DNA of 7,785 bases from assembly GCA_045561575.1 (NCBI GenBank), contig JBJKXM010000038.1:1-7785 (forward strand), given 5' to 3'. A program made the position numbers and the translations under genes. The notes beneath the pieces are model-generated. The model was not told the origin of the DNA. It searched no databases and saw only the letters and a program-made list of their open reading frames with translations. Below, piece by piece: positions 1 to 6,546 of the stretch. The number at the start of each line of letters is the position of its first letter. The first letter of the stretch is position 1. This DNA comes from GCA-002715885 sp045561575. GTDB lineage: Bacteria; Bacteroidota; Bacteroidia; Flavobacteriales; BACL11.

Positions 1-50
1 TAAGTAATCAAAGTAAATCTTCACTGTATTTTTATATTTTAGCAAACATA

Positions 51-929
51 ATGAATAAGAGAAAAAACAAATCATTAAACAGAAAGATTGTTTCTTCATC
101 TGTTTCAGTTATCGTAAGCCTTTCTCTTGTCTTATTTGTGTTAGGATTGTTATCATTATTTCTTATTAATGCACAAAGACTTACGAATTATGTAAAAGAG
201 AATGTTGGTTTTTCCATAATGATAAAAGATAATATTAAGGAAATTGAGCTAATTGAATTTAATAAGATTTTAGACGCTGAAGACTTCACAAAAAAAACCC
301 AATTTATATCTAAAGAAGAGGCAACAAAAGATTTAGAAAATGAATTAGGAGAAGATTTTGTTAGCTTCCTTGGCTACAACCCAATAATGGCATCAATAGA
401 TGTTAAATTAAATTCAAATTATGCTAATAACGATAGTCTACAAAATATAAGTTCCGAATTAGCAAAAAACAAAATTGTACATGAAATTTATTATCAAAAA
501 AATTTAATTGAAAGTCTGAATAGTAACATAAGAAAAATATCCTTCTTTCTTTTTTGCTTCAGTTTAATTTTATTTTTCATTGCATTTGCCTTAATTAATA
601 ATACTATAAGATTATCTGTGTATTCAAAAAGATTCTTAATTAGGACAATGAGACTTGTTGGCGCAGAAAGCAGTTTTATTCAAAAACCATTTATAACAAA
701 TGGAATTTATCAAGGTTTGTATAGTGCTATTTTTGCTATTTTCATGCTCATTGGATCTATACAATTAATTCAAAAGGAAACAGCAAGTATTTTAAACATT
801 AATGACCTTCAAATTATTGGAATAGTTTTTATTGTTTTATTTTGTTGTGGAATAATTATAAGCTGTGCTTCTACTTTTTTCGCAGTTAGACGTTTTATTT
901 ATTTAAACGAAAATGAATTATATAATTAA
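51..929 (+). CDS. ftsX: Cell division protein FtsX (permease-like subunit of FtsEX)
   Basis: FtsX is the inner-membrane partner of the ATPase FtsE. In studied bacteria FtsEX acts at the divisome and controls peptidoglycan hydrolases through its extracytoplasmic domain. The 292-residue protein has the family layout: a basic N-terminus, TM1 at about residues 14-40, an extracytoplasmic domain at about 41-160 containing FISKEEA (85-91), then TM2 (about 162-184), TM3 (about 220-241) and TM4 (about 252-278). The cytoplasmic segment after TM2 carries the conserved stretch NNTIRLSVYSKRF (183-195) followed by RLVGA (201-205). The ATG at 51 places the basic residues directly before TM1, as in relatives. 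ftsE is not downstream; whether it lies upstream cannot be seen. The DUF3098-type gene follows after 11 nt, suggesting co-transcription. The assignment is by recalled family similarity and topology. Confidence 0.95.
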   Translation: MNKRKNKSLNRKIVSSSVSVIVSLSLVLFVLGLLSLFLINAQRLTNYVKENVGFSIMIKDNIKEIELIEFNKILDAEDFTKKTQFISKEEATKDLENELGEDFVSFLGYNPIMASIDVKLNSNYANNDSLQNISSELAKNKIVHEIYYQKNLIESLNSNIRKISFFLFCFSLILFFIAFALINNTIRLSVYSKRFLIRTMRLVGAESSFIQKPFITNGIYQGLYSAIFAIFMLIGSIQLIQKETASILNINDLQIIGIVFIVLFCCGIIISCASTFFAVRRFIYLNENELYN

Positions 930-940
930 AAAATAAAAAT

Positions 941-1165
941 ATGGATTTTGTATTCAAGAAAAAAAATTACATTTTATTAATAAGCGGATTAGTACTGATC
1001 TTATCAGGAATCTTCTTAATGATGGGTGGAGAATCTGAAAATCCAAATGTGTTTTCAGAAGATATTTTTAATTTCCAGCGACTTACGCTAGCTCCTATTT
1101 TAATTGTAAGTGGGTTTATTCTAGAAATTTTTGCCATCATGCTAAAATCGGATAATAAGAAATAA
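941..1165 (+). CDS. DUF3098-type small two-helix membrane protein
   Basis: This is a 74-residue protein of unknown function. It has two hydrophobic helices (about residues 9-28 and 49-68) joined by a polar loop with PNVFSEDIFNFQR (35-47), a short basic N-terminus (FKKKNY, 4-10) and a charged C-terminus (KSDNKK). The loop and length match the DUF3098 family as I remember it, which is known from Bacteroidota and commonly sits between ftsX and uppP. Both neighbours are very close: 11 nt after ftsX and 2 nt before uppP. Co-translation is therefore likely. The context suggests a role in the envelope or divisome, perhaps as an accessory to FtsX or UppP, but this is inference only. An overlapping minus-strand frame is judged a shadow because this frame has the membrane-protein pattern and the operon spacing. 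Confidence 0.88.
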   Translation: MDFVFKKKNYILLISGLVLILSGIFLMMGGESENPNVFSEDIFNFQRLTLAPILIVSGFILEIFAIMLKSDNKK

Positions 1166-1167
1166 AC

Positions 1168-1956
1168 GTGGATATTATTAATGCTATAATTCTTGGTATT
1201 ATTCAAGGGTTAACTGAATTTCTTCCAGTCAGTAGTAGTGGGCATTTAGAAATTTTCAAAGTTCTTTTAGGTGAAAACAAGATGCCAAGTGAAAGCTTGT
1301 TAATGACTGTTATTTTACATTTTGCAACAGCATGTAGTACAATTGTTATTTTTAAAGGTGATATTAAAAAATTAGTATTAGGACTAATAACTTTTGAGAA
1401 AAATGATAGTTTTTGGTTCTCAGTTAAAATCTTAATCTCTATGATTCCCGCAGCGCTAATAGGTTTTTTTCTTGAAGCTGAGATTGAATTGTTATTTAGT
1501 GGTGATTTAATGATTGTTGGCTATATGTTGATTCTAACAGGCTTACTTCTTTTTATGGCTGACAAAGCAAAGCCATCTGAAAAAAAAATTAATATAAAAT
1601 CTTCTGTCATAATTGGGATGTCTCAAGCAATTGCTATAATTCCAGGAATTTCTCGTTCAGGGGCAACAATATCAACAGCAGTTCTGCTTGGAATAGATAA
1701 GGAAAATGCTGCTAAATTTTCTTTTCTAATGGTAGTTCCTCTTATTTTTGGGAAAGTATTAAAAGATTTAACCTCATCAGAAGTATTATTAAATAATAAT
1801 GAAATTTTACCATTAATTTTTGGGTTTATTTTTGCTTTTATAACTGGGATTTTAGCATGTAAGTGGATGATTAAACTAGTTAAAAAAAGTAAACTCAAAT
1901 ATTTTTCTATCTATTGTTTTATAGTAGGCACATTATCAATAATTTCAACACTCTAG
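1168..1956 (+). CDS. uppP: Undecaprenyl-diphosphate phosphatase (UppP/BacA family)
   Basis: UppP is an integral membrane enzyme that dephosphorylates undecaprenyl diphosphate to the C55 monophosphate carrier used for peptidoglycan and other surface polymers. The 262-residue length is normal. Both signature motifs are visible: the (E/Q)xxxE region as QGLTEFLPVSSSGH (Q13, E17, H26) and PGISRSGAT (159-167, with R163). Family mutagenesis implicates the histidine and arginine in catalysis. The rest is a run of hydrophobic helices. The start is a GTG at 1168, 2 nt after the preceding stop. It is favoured because the protein then begins 12 residues before the first motif, as in relatives, and no nearby ATG is suitable. 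truB follows after 1 nt. Bacitracin tolerance is a known effect of the family when overproduced; nothing here shows special expression. Confidence 0.97.
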   Translation: MDIINAIILGIIQGLTEFLPVSSSGHLEIFKVLLGENKMPSESLLMTVILHFATACSTIVIFKGDIKKLVLGLITFEKNDSFWFSVKILISMIPAALIGFFLEAEIELLFSGDLMIVGYMLILTGLLLFMADKAKPSEKKINIKSSVIIGMSQAIAIIPGISRSGATISTAVLLGIDKENAAKFSFLMVVPLIFGKVLKDLTSSEVLLNNNEILPLIFGFIFAFITGILACKWMIKLVKKSKLKYFSIYCFIVGTLSIISTL

Positions 1957-1957
1957 C

Positions 1958-2683
1958 ATGTGGATAGACAAAACAAATCTTTCAAAGGAAGATTTTATGT
2001 CTGGGCAAACTTTATTAATACATAAAGAAAAAAACTGGACCTCTTTTGATGTTGTAAAAAAGATAAAAAATCTTCTTAAAGAAAGGTTCAAAATAAAAAA
2101 AATCAAAGTTGGCCATGCTGGCACATTAGATCCATTGGCTACAGGTCTTCTTATTGTTTGCACAGGAAAAGCCACAAAAAAAATTTCTGAAATACAGGGG
2201 CAAAAGAAAGAATACCAGGGGGAATTAACACTTGGGGCAACTACACCATCATTTGATCTTGAGACAGAAATTGATAAAACATTTGATTATTCAATGATTA
2301 CCAAAAAAGAAATATTTAATACCACAAAATTATTTTTTGGAGAAATTTTACAAAAGCCTCCAATTTTTTCAGCAATCAAAGTAAACGGCGAAAGACTATA
2401 TAAAAAAGCCAGAAGAGGTGAAGAAATTGAAATAAATTCGAGAAAAATAATTGTTCACAATTTTAAAGTAACGGAGATAAAAATCCCAAAAATAAAATTT
2501 ACAATTGAATGTAGTAAAGGAACCTATATAAGATCAATTGCACATGATTTTGGTGTTAAACTAAATAATGGCGCATTTCTTTCGGATCTAATAAGAACTA
2601 AAATTGGGAATTTTGACATTAATGATGCAAAAAAAATAGATGACTTTAAAAAAGAACTAAATTCCACAAAGTCCTTGACATAG
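1958..2683 (+). CDS. truB: tRNA pseudouridine(55) synthase TruB, short form
   Basis: TruB isomerises U55 to pseudouridine in the T-loop of tRNAs. The 241-residue protein shows the catalytic motif GHAGTLDPLATG (52-63) with the nucleophilic aspartate at D58. It also shows KEYQGELTLG (84-93) with the conserved tyrosine Y86, KPPIFSAIKVNGERLY (133-148) and SKGTYIRSIAHD (186-197). It ends soon after the RTKIG segment (213-217), so there is no room for the C-terminal PUA domain of the roughly 314-residue E. coli enzyme. Short forms like this are usual in Bacteroidota. The ATG at 1958 is preferred over the internal ATG at 1997 because residues 9-16 (SKEDFMSG) resemble the conserved N-terminal TxEDFxxGQ of relatives. 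The gene starts 1 nt after uppP, and its last two sense codons form the -33 box of the queA promoter. Confidence 0.96.
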   Translation: MWIDKTNLSKEDFMSGQTLLIHKEKNWTSFDVVKKIKNLLKERFKIKKIKVGHAGTLDPLATGLLIVCTGKATKKISEIQGQKKEYQGELTLGATTPSFDLETEIDKTFDYSMITKKEIFNTTKLFFGEILQKPPIFSAIKVNGERLYKKARRGEEIEINSRKIIVHNFKVTEIKIPKIKFTIECSKGTYIRSIAHDFGVKLNNGAFLSDLIRTKIGNFDINDAKKIDDFKKELNSTKSLT

Positions 2684-2706
2684 GCAAGCCAATACATTAT
2701 ATTTGC
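2675..2706 (+). promoter_or_regulatory. Bacteroidota-type primary sigma promoter for queA unit
   Basis: TTGACA lies at 2675-2680 and TATATTTGC at 2698-2706. The second element is a full match to the Bacteroidota -7 consensus TAnnTTTG, and the TTG of the first lies 20 nt upstream, the expected -33 spacing. Read as a sigma70-like promoter the TTGACA-to-TATATT spacing is 17. Transcription would start at about 2710-2713, giving a leader of roughly 15-20 nt before the queA ATG at 2728. The -33 element overlaps the last two sense codons and abuts the stop of truB. I saw no comparable element in the other gaps of the window. No expression data are available. Confidence 0.75.
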
Positions 2707-2727
2707 ATTCCTTTAAAATATCCCGAT

Positions 2728-3783
2728 ATGAAATATAAACTATCTATGTTTAATTTTGATCTGCCAGAAAAGCTAATTGCAGATACCCCAGCAAAAACAC
2801 GTGACGATTCAAAACTTATGGTTCTTCACAGAAGTACTGGTGAAATTGAACACAAAAAAGTATCAGATCTTATCGAATATTTCGATGATGGAGATGTGAT
2901 GTGTGTGAATAATACAAAGGTATTTCCTGCAAGGCTTTATGCAAACAAAGAAAAAACTGGCGCAAGAATCGAGGTCTTCTTGTTGAGAGAATTAAACAAA
3001 AAAAATAGACTTTGGGATGTTTTGGTTGACCCAGCTAGAAAAATTAGAATTGGAAACAAGCTTTTTTTTGGTGAAAATGATGAACTCATTGCTGAGGTTA
3101 TTGACAACACAACTTCAAGGGGAAGAACATTGCGTTTTTTGTATGATGGCACACATGAGGAATTTAAGGAAACACTTAATTCTTTAGGTAAAACTCCTCT
3201 TCCAAGCTTCATCAAAAGAGAGCCAACACCGAAAGATACTGAAAGATACCAAACTGTTTTTGCAAAGGAAGAGGGAGCGGTCGCTGCACCAACTGCCGGA
3301 ATGCATTTAAGTAAAACACAAATCTTAAAGATGCAAATTAAAGGAATAAATTTCTCTGAAATAACACTACATGTAGGTCTTGGGACTTTTCATCCAATCA
3401 TGGTAGAAGATTTGTCTAAACATAAAATGGAATCTGAACAGATGATTATTGAACAAGAAGCTGCTAACAAAATAAATGATGCTCTTACAAACAAAAAGAA
3501 AGTATGTGCAGTTGGGACAACAGTTATTAGAAGTATGGAGTCAAGTGTATCAACAAAAAATATGGTTATCCCTTTTGATGGGTGGACAAACACATTTATT
3601 TTCCCACCACATGAATTTAAAATTGCCTCATGTATGTTAACTAACCTTCACTTACCAAAATCTTCTCTCATGATGCAAGTTTCTGCATTTTCAGGTTATG
3701 AATTTTTAATGAAAGCTTATAAAGAAGCTGTTAAGAAAAAATACAAATTCCATACTTTTGGTGATGCAATGTTAATTTTATAA
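2728..3783 (+). CDS. queA: S-adenosylmethionine:tRNA ribosyltransferase-isomerase QueA
   Basis: QueA transfers and rearranges the ribosyl group of S-adenosylmethionine onto 7-aminomethyl-7-deazaguanine at tRNA position 34, making epoxyqueuosine, the penultimate step to queuosine. The 351-residue length is typical. Conserved stretches include NNTKVFPARL (61-70), a WDVLVDPARKIRIGN run (96-110), RYQTVFAKEEGAVAAPTAG (173-191), LHVGLGTF (214-221), AVGTT (261-265), TNLHLPKSSL (325-334) and the C-terminal FGDAMLIL (344-351). PTAGMHL and TNLHLPKSS differ slightly from the common PTAGLHF and TNFHLPKST. The ATG at 2728 aligns with family starts; an internal ATG at 2746 would trim six residues and lies further from the promoter. 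The gene has its own upstream promoter at 2675-2706, and ispD follows 1 nt after the stop. The enzymes that make the substrate (queC/D/E/F, tgt) are not in the window. Confidence 0.97.
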   Translation: MKYKLSMFNFDLPEKLIADTPAKTRDDSKLMVLHRSTGEIEHKKVSDLIEYFDDGDVMCVNNTKVFPARLYANKEKTGARIEVFLLRELNKKNRLWDVLVDPARKIRIGNKLFFGENDELIAEVIDNTTSRGRTLRFLYDGTHEEFKETLNSLGKTPLPSFIKREPTPKDTERYQTVFAKEEGAVAAPTAGMHLSKTQILKMQIKGINFSEITLHVGLGTFHPIMVEDLSKHKMESEQMIIEQEAANKINDALTNKKKVCAVGTTVIRSMESSVSTKNMVIPFDGWTNTFIFPPHEFKIASCMLTNLHLPKSSLMMQVSAFSGYEFLMKAYKEAVKKKYKFHTFGDAMLIL

Positions 3784-3784
3784 C

Positions 3785-4441
3785 ATGAAAACAACTGCAT
3801 TAATTGTTGCTGGTGGATCAGGAACAAGATTCAATAATAAAACCCCAAAACAATTCCTGCTAATCGACAAAAAACCAGTCTTAATGTATACAATAGAGCG
3901 ATTTTGTCAATTAGACAATATTTATCTAGTAATACCTAAATGTCATTTTGATCACTGGCACAATTTGTGCGAATCAAATAATTTTAATATCAAACATACA
4001 TTAGTCGAAGGAGGAGAAAATAGGTTTGATTCAGTTAAAAATGGGCTTAAAAAAATTACTAATACTGACATAGTCTTAATTCATGATGGTGTTAGGCCAT
4101 GCGTATCAAAGCAACTTATAAATAATTTAATAAACAACGTAGAACAGGGTTTAGGAGTGATTCCAACATTACCCCTTACAGAATCAATAAGGTTGGTTGA
4201 GAACAATAAATCTCAAAATGTTTTACGAAAAAATTATATGTCTGTACAGACTCCACAATGTTTTAAGTACGCGGAAATTAATAAGGCGTACTCGCAAGAT
4301 TACTGTGACTCATATACTGACGATGCTTCAGTTTTTGAAGCTTTTGGAAATAAAATCATAACAATTGATGGAGAAAATCAAAATATCAAAATAACATTTC
4401 CAGCTGATTTAAAAATTGCTAGTGATTTTCTAAAATTATAG
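3785..4441 (+). CDS. ispD: 2-C-methyl-D-erythritol 4-phosphate cytidylyltransferase
   Basis: IspD joins CTP and 2-C-methyl-D-erythritol 4-phosphate to give CDP-methylerythritol in the MEP isoprenoid pathway. The 218-residue protein has the nucleotidyltransferase N-terminus VAGGSGTRF (8-16) with R15, then PKQF with K22; these match the catalytic arginine and lysine of the E. coli enzyme. Further motifs are IHDGVRPCV (99-107), R148 before SVQTPQCF (153-160), TDDASVFE (178-185) and NIKITFPADL (200-209) with K202. All expected active-site positions are therefore present. The gene starts 1 nt after queA, so translational coupling is likely. It supplies the pathway whose later product is used by the polyprenyl synthase two genes downstream. 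TarI/CDP-ribitol-type relatives share the fold, but the overall motif set and the isoprenoid neighbour favour IspD. Confidence 0.95.
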   Translation: MKTTALIVAGGSGTRFNNKTPKQFLLIDKKPVLMYTIERFCQLDNIYLVIPKCHFDHWHNLCESNNFNIKHTLVEGGENRFDSVKNGLKKITNTDIVLIHDGVRPCVSKQLINNLINNVEQGLGVIPTLPLTESIRLVENNKSQNVLRKNYMSVQTPQCFKYAEINKAYSQDYCDSYTDDASVFEAFGNKIITIDGENQNIKITFPADLKIASDFLKL

Positions 4442-4473
4442 TAATTTAACTCACACTTAAATAAAACTTTAAA

Positions 4474-5514
4474 ATGACCGAAAAACAGGACATAAGATTA
4501 CTAGCGATAGAGGATCTTATATTGTTTTTCAAAAAAAATAAGATTGCAAGCTTTAGAGCAAAACAGGTACACGAGTGGCTATGGAAAAAAAGAGTAGTAA
4601 GTTTTGAAGAAATGACGTCTCTATCTATTTCTGACAGACATCTTCTTCAAAAATATTTCACAATAAAAAATGTGGAAATTCATAAAGCAGAACAAAGTAG
4701 TGATAAAACAATTAAATATAGTCTTAAACTTCATGATAATAAGCTTGTTGAGGGGGTAATAATACCGTCTAGAAAAAGACTAACGGCTTGTATTTCTTCA
4801 CAAGCAGGGTGTAGCCTTGCCTGTACTTTTTGTGCAACAGGCACATTGAAACTAGAAAGAAATCTTAATTTCTCAGAAATTTATGATCAGGTCTACATAT
4901 TAAATGAACAAGCCAAATTAAAATTTGGCAAACCTCTAAGCAATATTGTATATATGGGTATGGGAGAGCCTTTATTAAACTATGAAAACTTAATAAAAAG
5001 TATCGACTTAATTACAAATGACCGAGGTTTAGGCATGTCCCCAAAAAGGATTACTGTTTCAACAGCTGGAATTGCAAAAATGATTAAAAAACTTGCTGAT
5101 GATGATGTAAAATTTAATCTGGCACTTAGCTTACACACTGCTAATAATGAGAAAAGAAATAATATAATGCCTATTAATGAATCTATAGACCTCACAAAAC
5201 TTGAAGAGGCAATAAAATATTTTTACGACAAAACCGGCACAAGGGTTACGTATGAATATATTTTATTTGATGGAGTAAATGACACTATTGAAGATGCAAG
5301 CCAACTTGTGAATTTCTGTAAAAAAGCGCCTTGCAAAGTTAATCTGATTGAATACAATCAAGTCGATGGATTTCCATTTAAAAAATCATCAAATAAAAAA
5401 ACAAATAATTTTATTGAATATCTTGAAGAGAGAAATGTCATTGTGAATCTCAGAAAAAGCAAAGGAAAAGATATTAATGCTGCGTGTGGACAATTAGTAA
5501 ATAAATTAAAATAA
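4474..5514 (+). CDS. rlmN: Dual-specificity RNA methyltransferase RlmN
   Basis: RlmN is a radical-SAM enzyme that methylates C2 of A2503 in 23S rRNA and of A37 in some tRNAs. The 346-residue protein has the iron-sulfur motif CSLACTFC (C113, C117, C120). It also has the two catalytic cysteines expected for this family: C106 seven residues before the cluster, and C338 in INAACGQL near the C-terminus, which carries the transferred methyl group. E93 lies 13 residues before C106, at the same spacing as the conserved glutamate of E. coli RlmN. The SAM-binding MGMGEP lies at 161-166. An N-terminal helical region with SFRAKQVHEWLW (26-37) is also typical. The cysteine spacing and absence of a Cfr-specific context argue for RlmN rather than the resistance enzyme Cfr. 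It follows ispD by 32 nt with no clear promoter or terminator between, so it probably belongs to the queA unit. Confidence 0.97.
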   Translation: MTEKQDIRLLAIEDLILFFKKNKIASFRAKQVHEWLWKKRVVSFEEMTSLSISDRHLLQKYFTIKNVEIHKAEQSSDKTIKYSLKLHDNKLVEGVIIPSRKRLTACISSQAGCSLACTFCATGTLKLERNLNFSEIYDQVYILNEQAKLKFGKPLSNIVYMGMGEPLLNYENLIKSIDLITNDRGLGMSPKRITVSTAGIAKMIKKLADDDVKFNLALSLHTANNEKRNNIMPINESIDLTKLEEAIKYFYDKTGTRVTYEYILFDGVNDTIEDASQLVNFCKKAPCKVNLIEYNQVDGFPFKKSSNKKTNNFIEYLEERNVIVNLRKSKGKDINAACGQLVNKLK

Positions 5515-5528
5515 CAGATTATTATCTC

Positions 5529-5543
5529 TTAGATATTATCTAA
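5529..5543. repeat. Small AT-rich perfect inverted repeat between rlmN and polyprenyl synthase
   Basis: TTAGAT and ATCTAA (5529-5534 and 5538-5543) form a perfect 6-bp stem with a 3-nt loop in the 57-nt gap after rlmN. A second, overlapping pairing, TAATTTT (5541-5547) with AAAATTA (5559-5565), is also possible. Only one G-C pair exists in the first stem and none in the second, so stability is low. It could be an operator, a weak attenuator or chance in AT-rich DNA. Confidence 0.3.
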
Positions 5544-5571
5544 TTTTATAAAAATCTAAAAATTAAAGATC

Positions 5572-6546
5572 TTGTTAAACATAAAGGAAATAAAAAAGCC
5601 TATTTCAAATGAGATGAATGTTTTTGAAGATAAGTTTAAATCTTCATTAAAAACACGAGTTCCTTTACTTGACAAAATAATGCATTATATTATCAAACGT
5701 AAAGGCAAGCAAATGCGTCCAATGTTTGTTTTTTTATGTGCAAAGATTTTTAATAACATTATAGAAAGCACCTATACAGCAGCTAGTTTGATAGAGCTTC
5801 TACACACTGCAACATTAGTGCATGACGATGTTATTGACGAATCAAATTTTAGACGTGGGGTGTTTTCTATAAATGCCCTTTGGAAAAATAAAATCTCTGT
5901 ATTAGTTGGTGATTTTTTACTATCTAGAGGTTTGTTATTGGCTGTTGAAAAAGAAGAGTTTGGTTTGTTAAAAATTGTAAGTAAAGCGGTTAAGGAAATG
6001 AGTGAGGGAGAGTTATTACAAATTGAAAAAACTAGAAGTTTAAATATAACTGAAGGCATATACTTTGATATAATTAGAAAAAAAACTGCTGCATTAATAT
6101 CTGCATGTTGTGAATCTGGAGCTGCTTCTTCTGGAACATCAGAAGAAAACATTAGTCTAATGAAAGAATTTGGTGAAAAAGTGGGTATTGCATTTCAAAT
6201 CAAAGATGATTTATTTGATTATACCCAAAGTCCCTTAATTGGAAAACCAACTGGATTGGATATTCGAGACAAAAAAATGACACTTCCATTAATCTATACA
6301 TTAAATAACATTAGTAAACATGAAAAGAGATTTATAATTAATACCATAAAAAACGACAGTAAAAATTCAAAAAAAATAGAACGAATTATTTCACTAGTTA
6401 AAGAAACTAAAGGTCTTGAATTCGCTGAAGAGAAAATGAATGATTATTATAATGAAGCTCTTGGTTTTTTAGAGAAAATAAAGGATAGTGAGGCAAAAAC
6501 ATCTTTAATTGAATTAGTTAAATACGTAGTTAAAAGAAGAAAATGA
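5572..6546 (+). CDS. Long-chain all-trans polyprenyl diphosphate synthase
   Basis: This trans-prenyltransferase of the IspA/IspB family condenses isopentenyl diphosphate units onto an allylic primer. In Bacteroidota it most likely makes the menaquinone side chain. The 324-residue protein has both aspartate-rich motifs: DDVID (85-89) and DDLFD (212-216). It also has KGKQMRPMF (44-52) and GKPTGLDIRDKKMTLPLIY (224-242). The fifth residue before the first motif is a small alanine (A80), with no bulky residue there to cap the chain, which fits long-chain synthases. Product length (C30, C35 or C40) cannot be read from sequence. The proposed start is a TTG at 5572, because residues 3-14 (NIKEIKKPISNE) resemble the conserved N-terminus of relatives; the ATG at 5614 would lose them. 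The stop overlaps the dnaG start by 4 nt. It follows rlmN by 57 nt. Confidence 0.93.
   Translation: MLNIKEIKKPISNEMNVFEDKFKSSLKTRVPLLDKIMHYIIKRKGKQMRPMFVFLCAKIFNNIIESTYTAASLIELLHTATLVHDDVIDESNFRRGVFSINALWKNKISVLVGDFLLSRGLLLAVEKEEFGLLKIVSKAVKEMSEGELLQIEKTRSLNITEGIYFDIIRKKTAALISACCESGAASSGTSEENISLMKEFGEKVGIAFQIKDDLFDYTQSPLIGKPTGLDIRDKKMTLPLIYTLNNISKHEKRFIINTIKNDSKNSKKIERIISLVKETKGLEFAEEKMNDYYNEALGFLEKIKDSEAKTSLIELVKYVVKRRK

Noticed and set aside
1..50. Possible promoter for ftsX (TATATTTT at 33-40) and possible upstream stop codon at 1-3
   Set aside because: The -7-like element lacks the final G and no TTG lies about 20 nt upstream. The TAA at the window edge cannot be tied to a gene without more sequence.
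967..1206. Minus-strand open frame of 79 residues over the DUF3098-type gene
   Set aside because: It is antisense to a gene with clear family features and operon spacing, and spans into uppP. Its composition looks like a reverse reading of a membrane protein.
1580..1588. Long A or T runs (also at 290-297, 959-966, 2176-2183, 3062-3069) as programmed slippage sites
   Set aside because: All frames run through them intact with conserved protein on both sides. Such runs are expected at this base composition.
4442..4473. Promoter or terminator between ispD and rlmN
   Set aside because: The 32-nt gap has no TAnnTTTG or TTG pair at suitable spacing and no GC-containing stem followed by a T-run.
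4774..4840. RlmN as the resistance methyltransferase Cfr
   Set aside because: The sequence follows the RlmN form throughout, and it sits in a chromosomal housekeeping cluster with no mobile-element context.
5772..6152. Minus-strand open frame of 126 residues inside the polyprenyl synthase
   Set aside because: It lies wholly opposite conserved catalytic motifs and has no recognisable domain or separate context.
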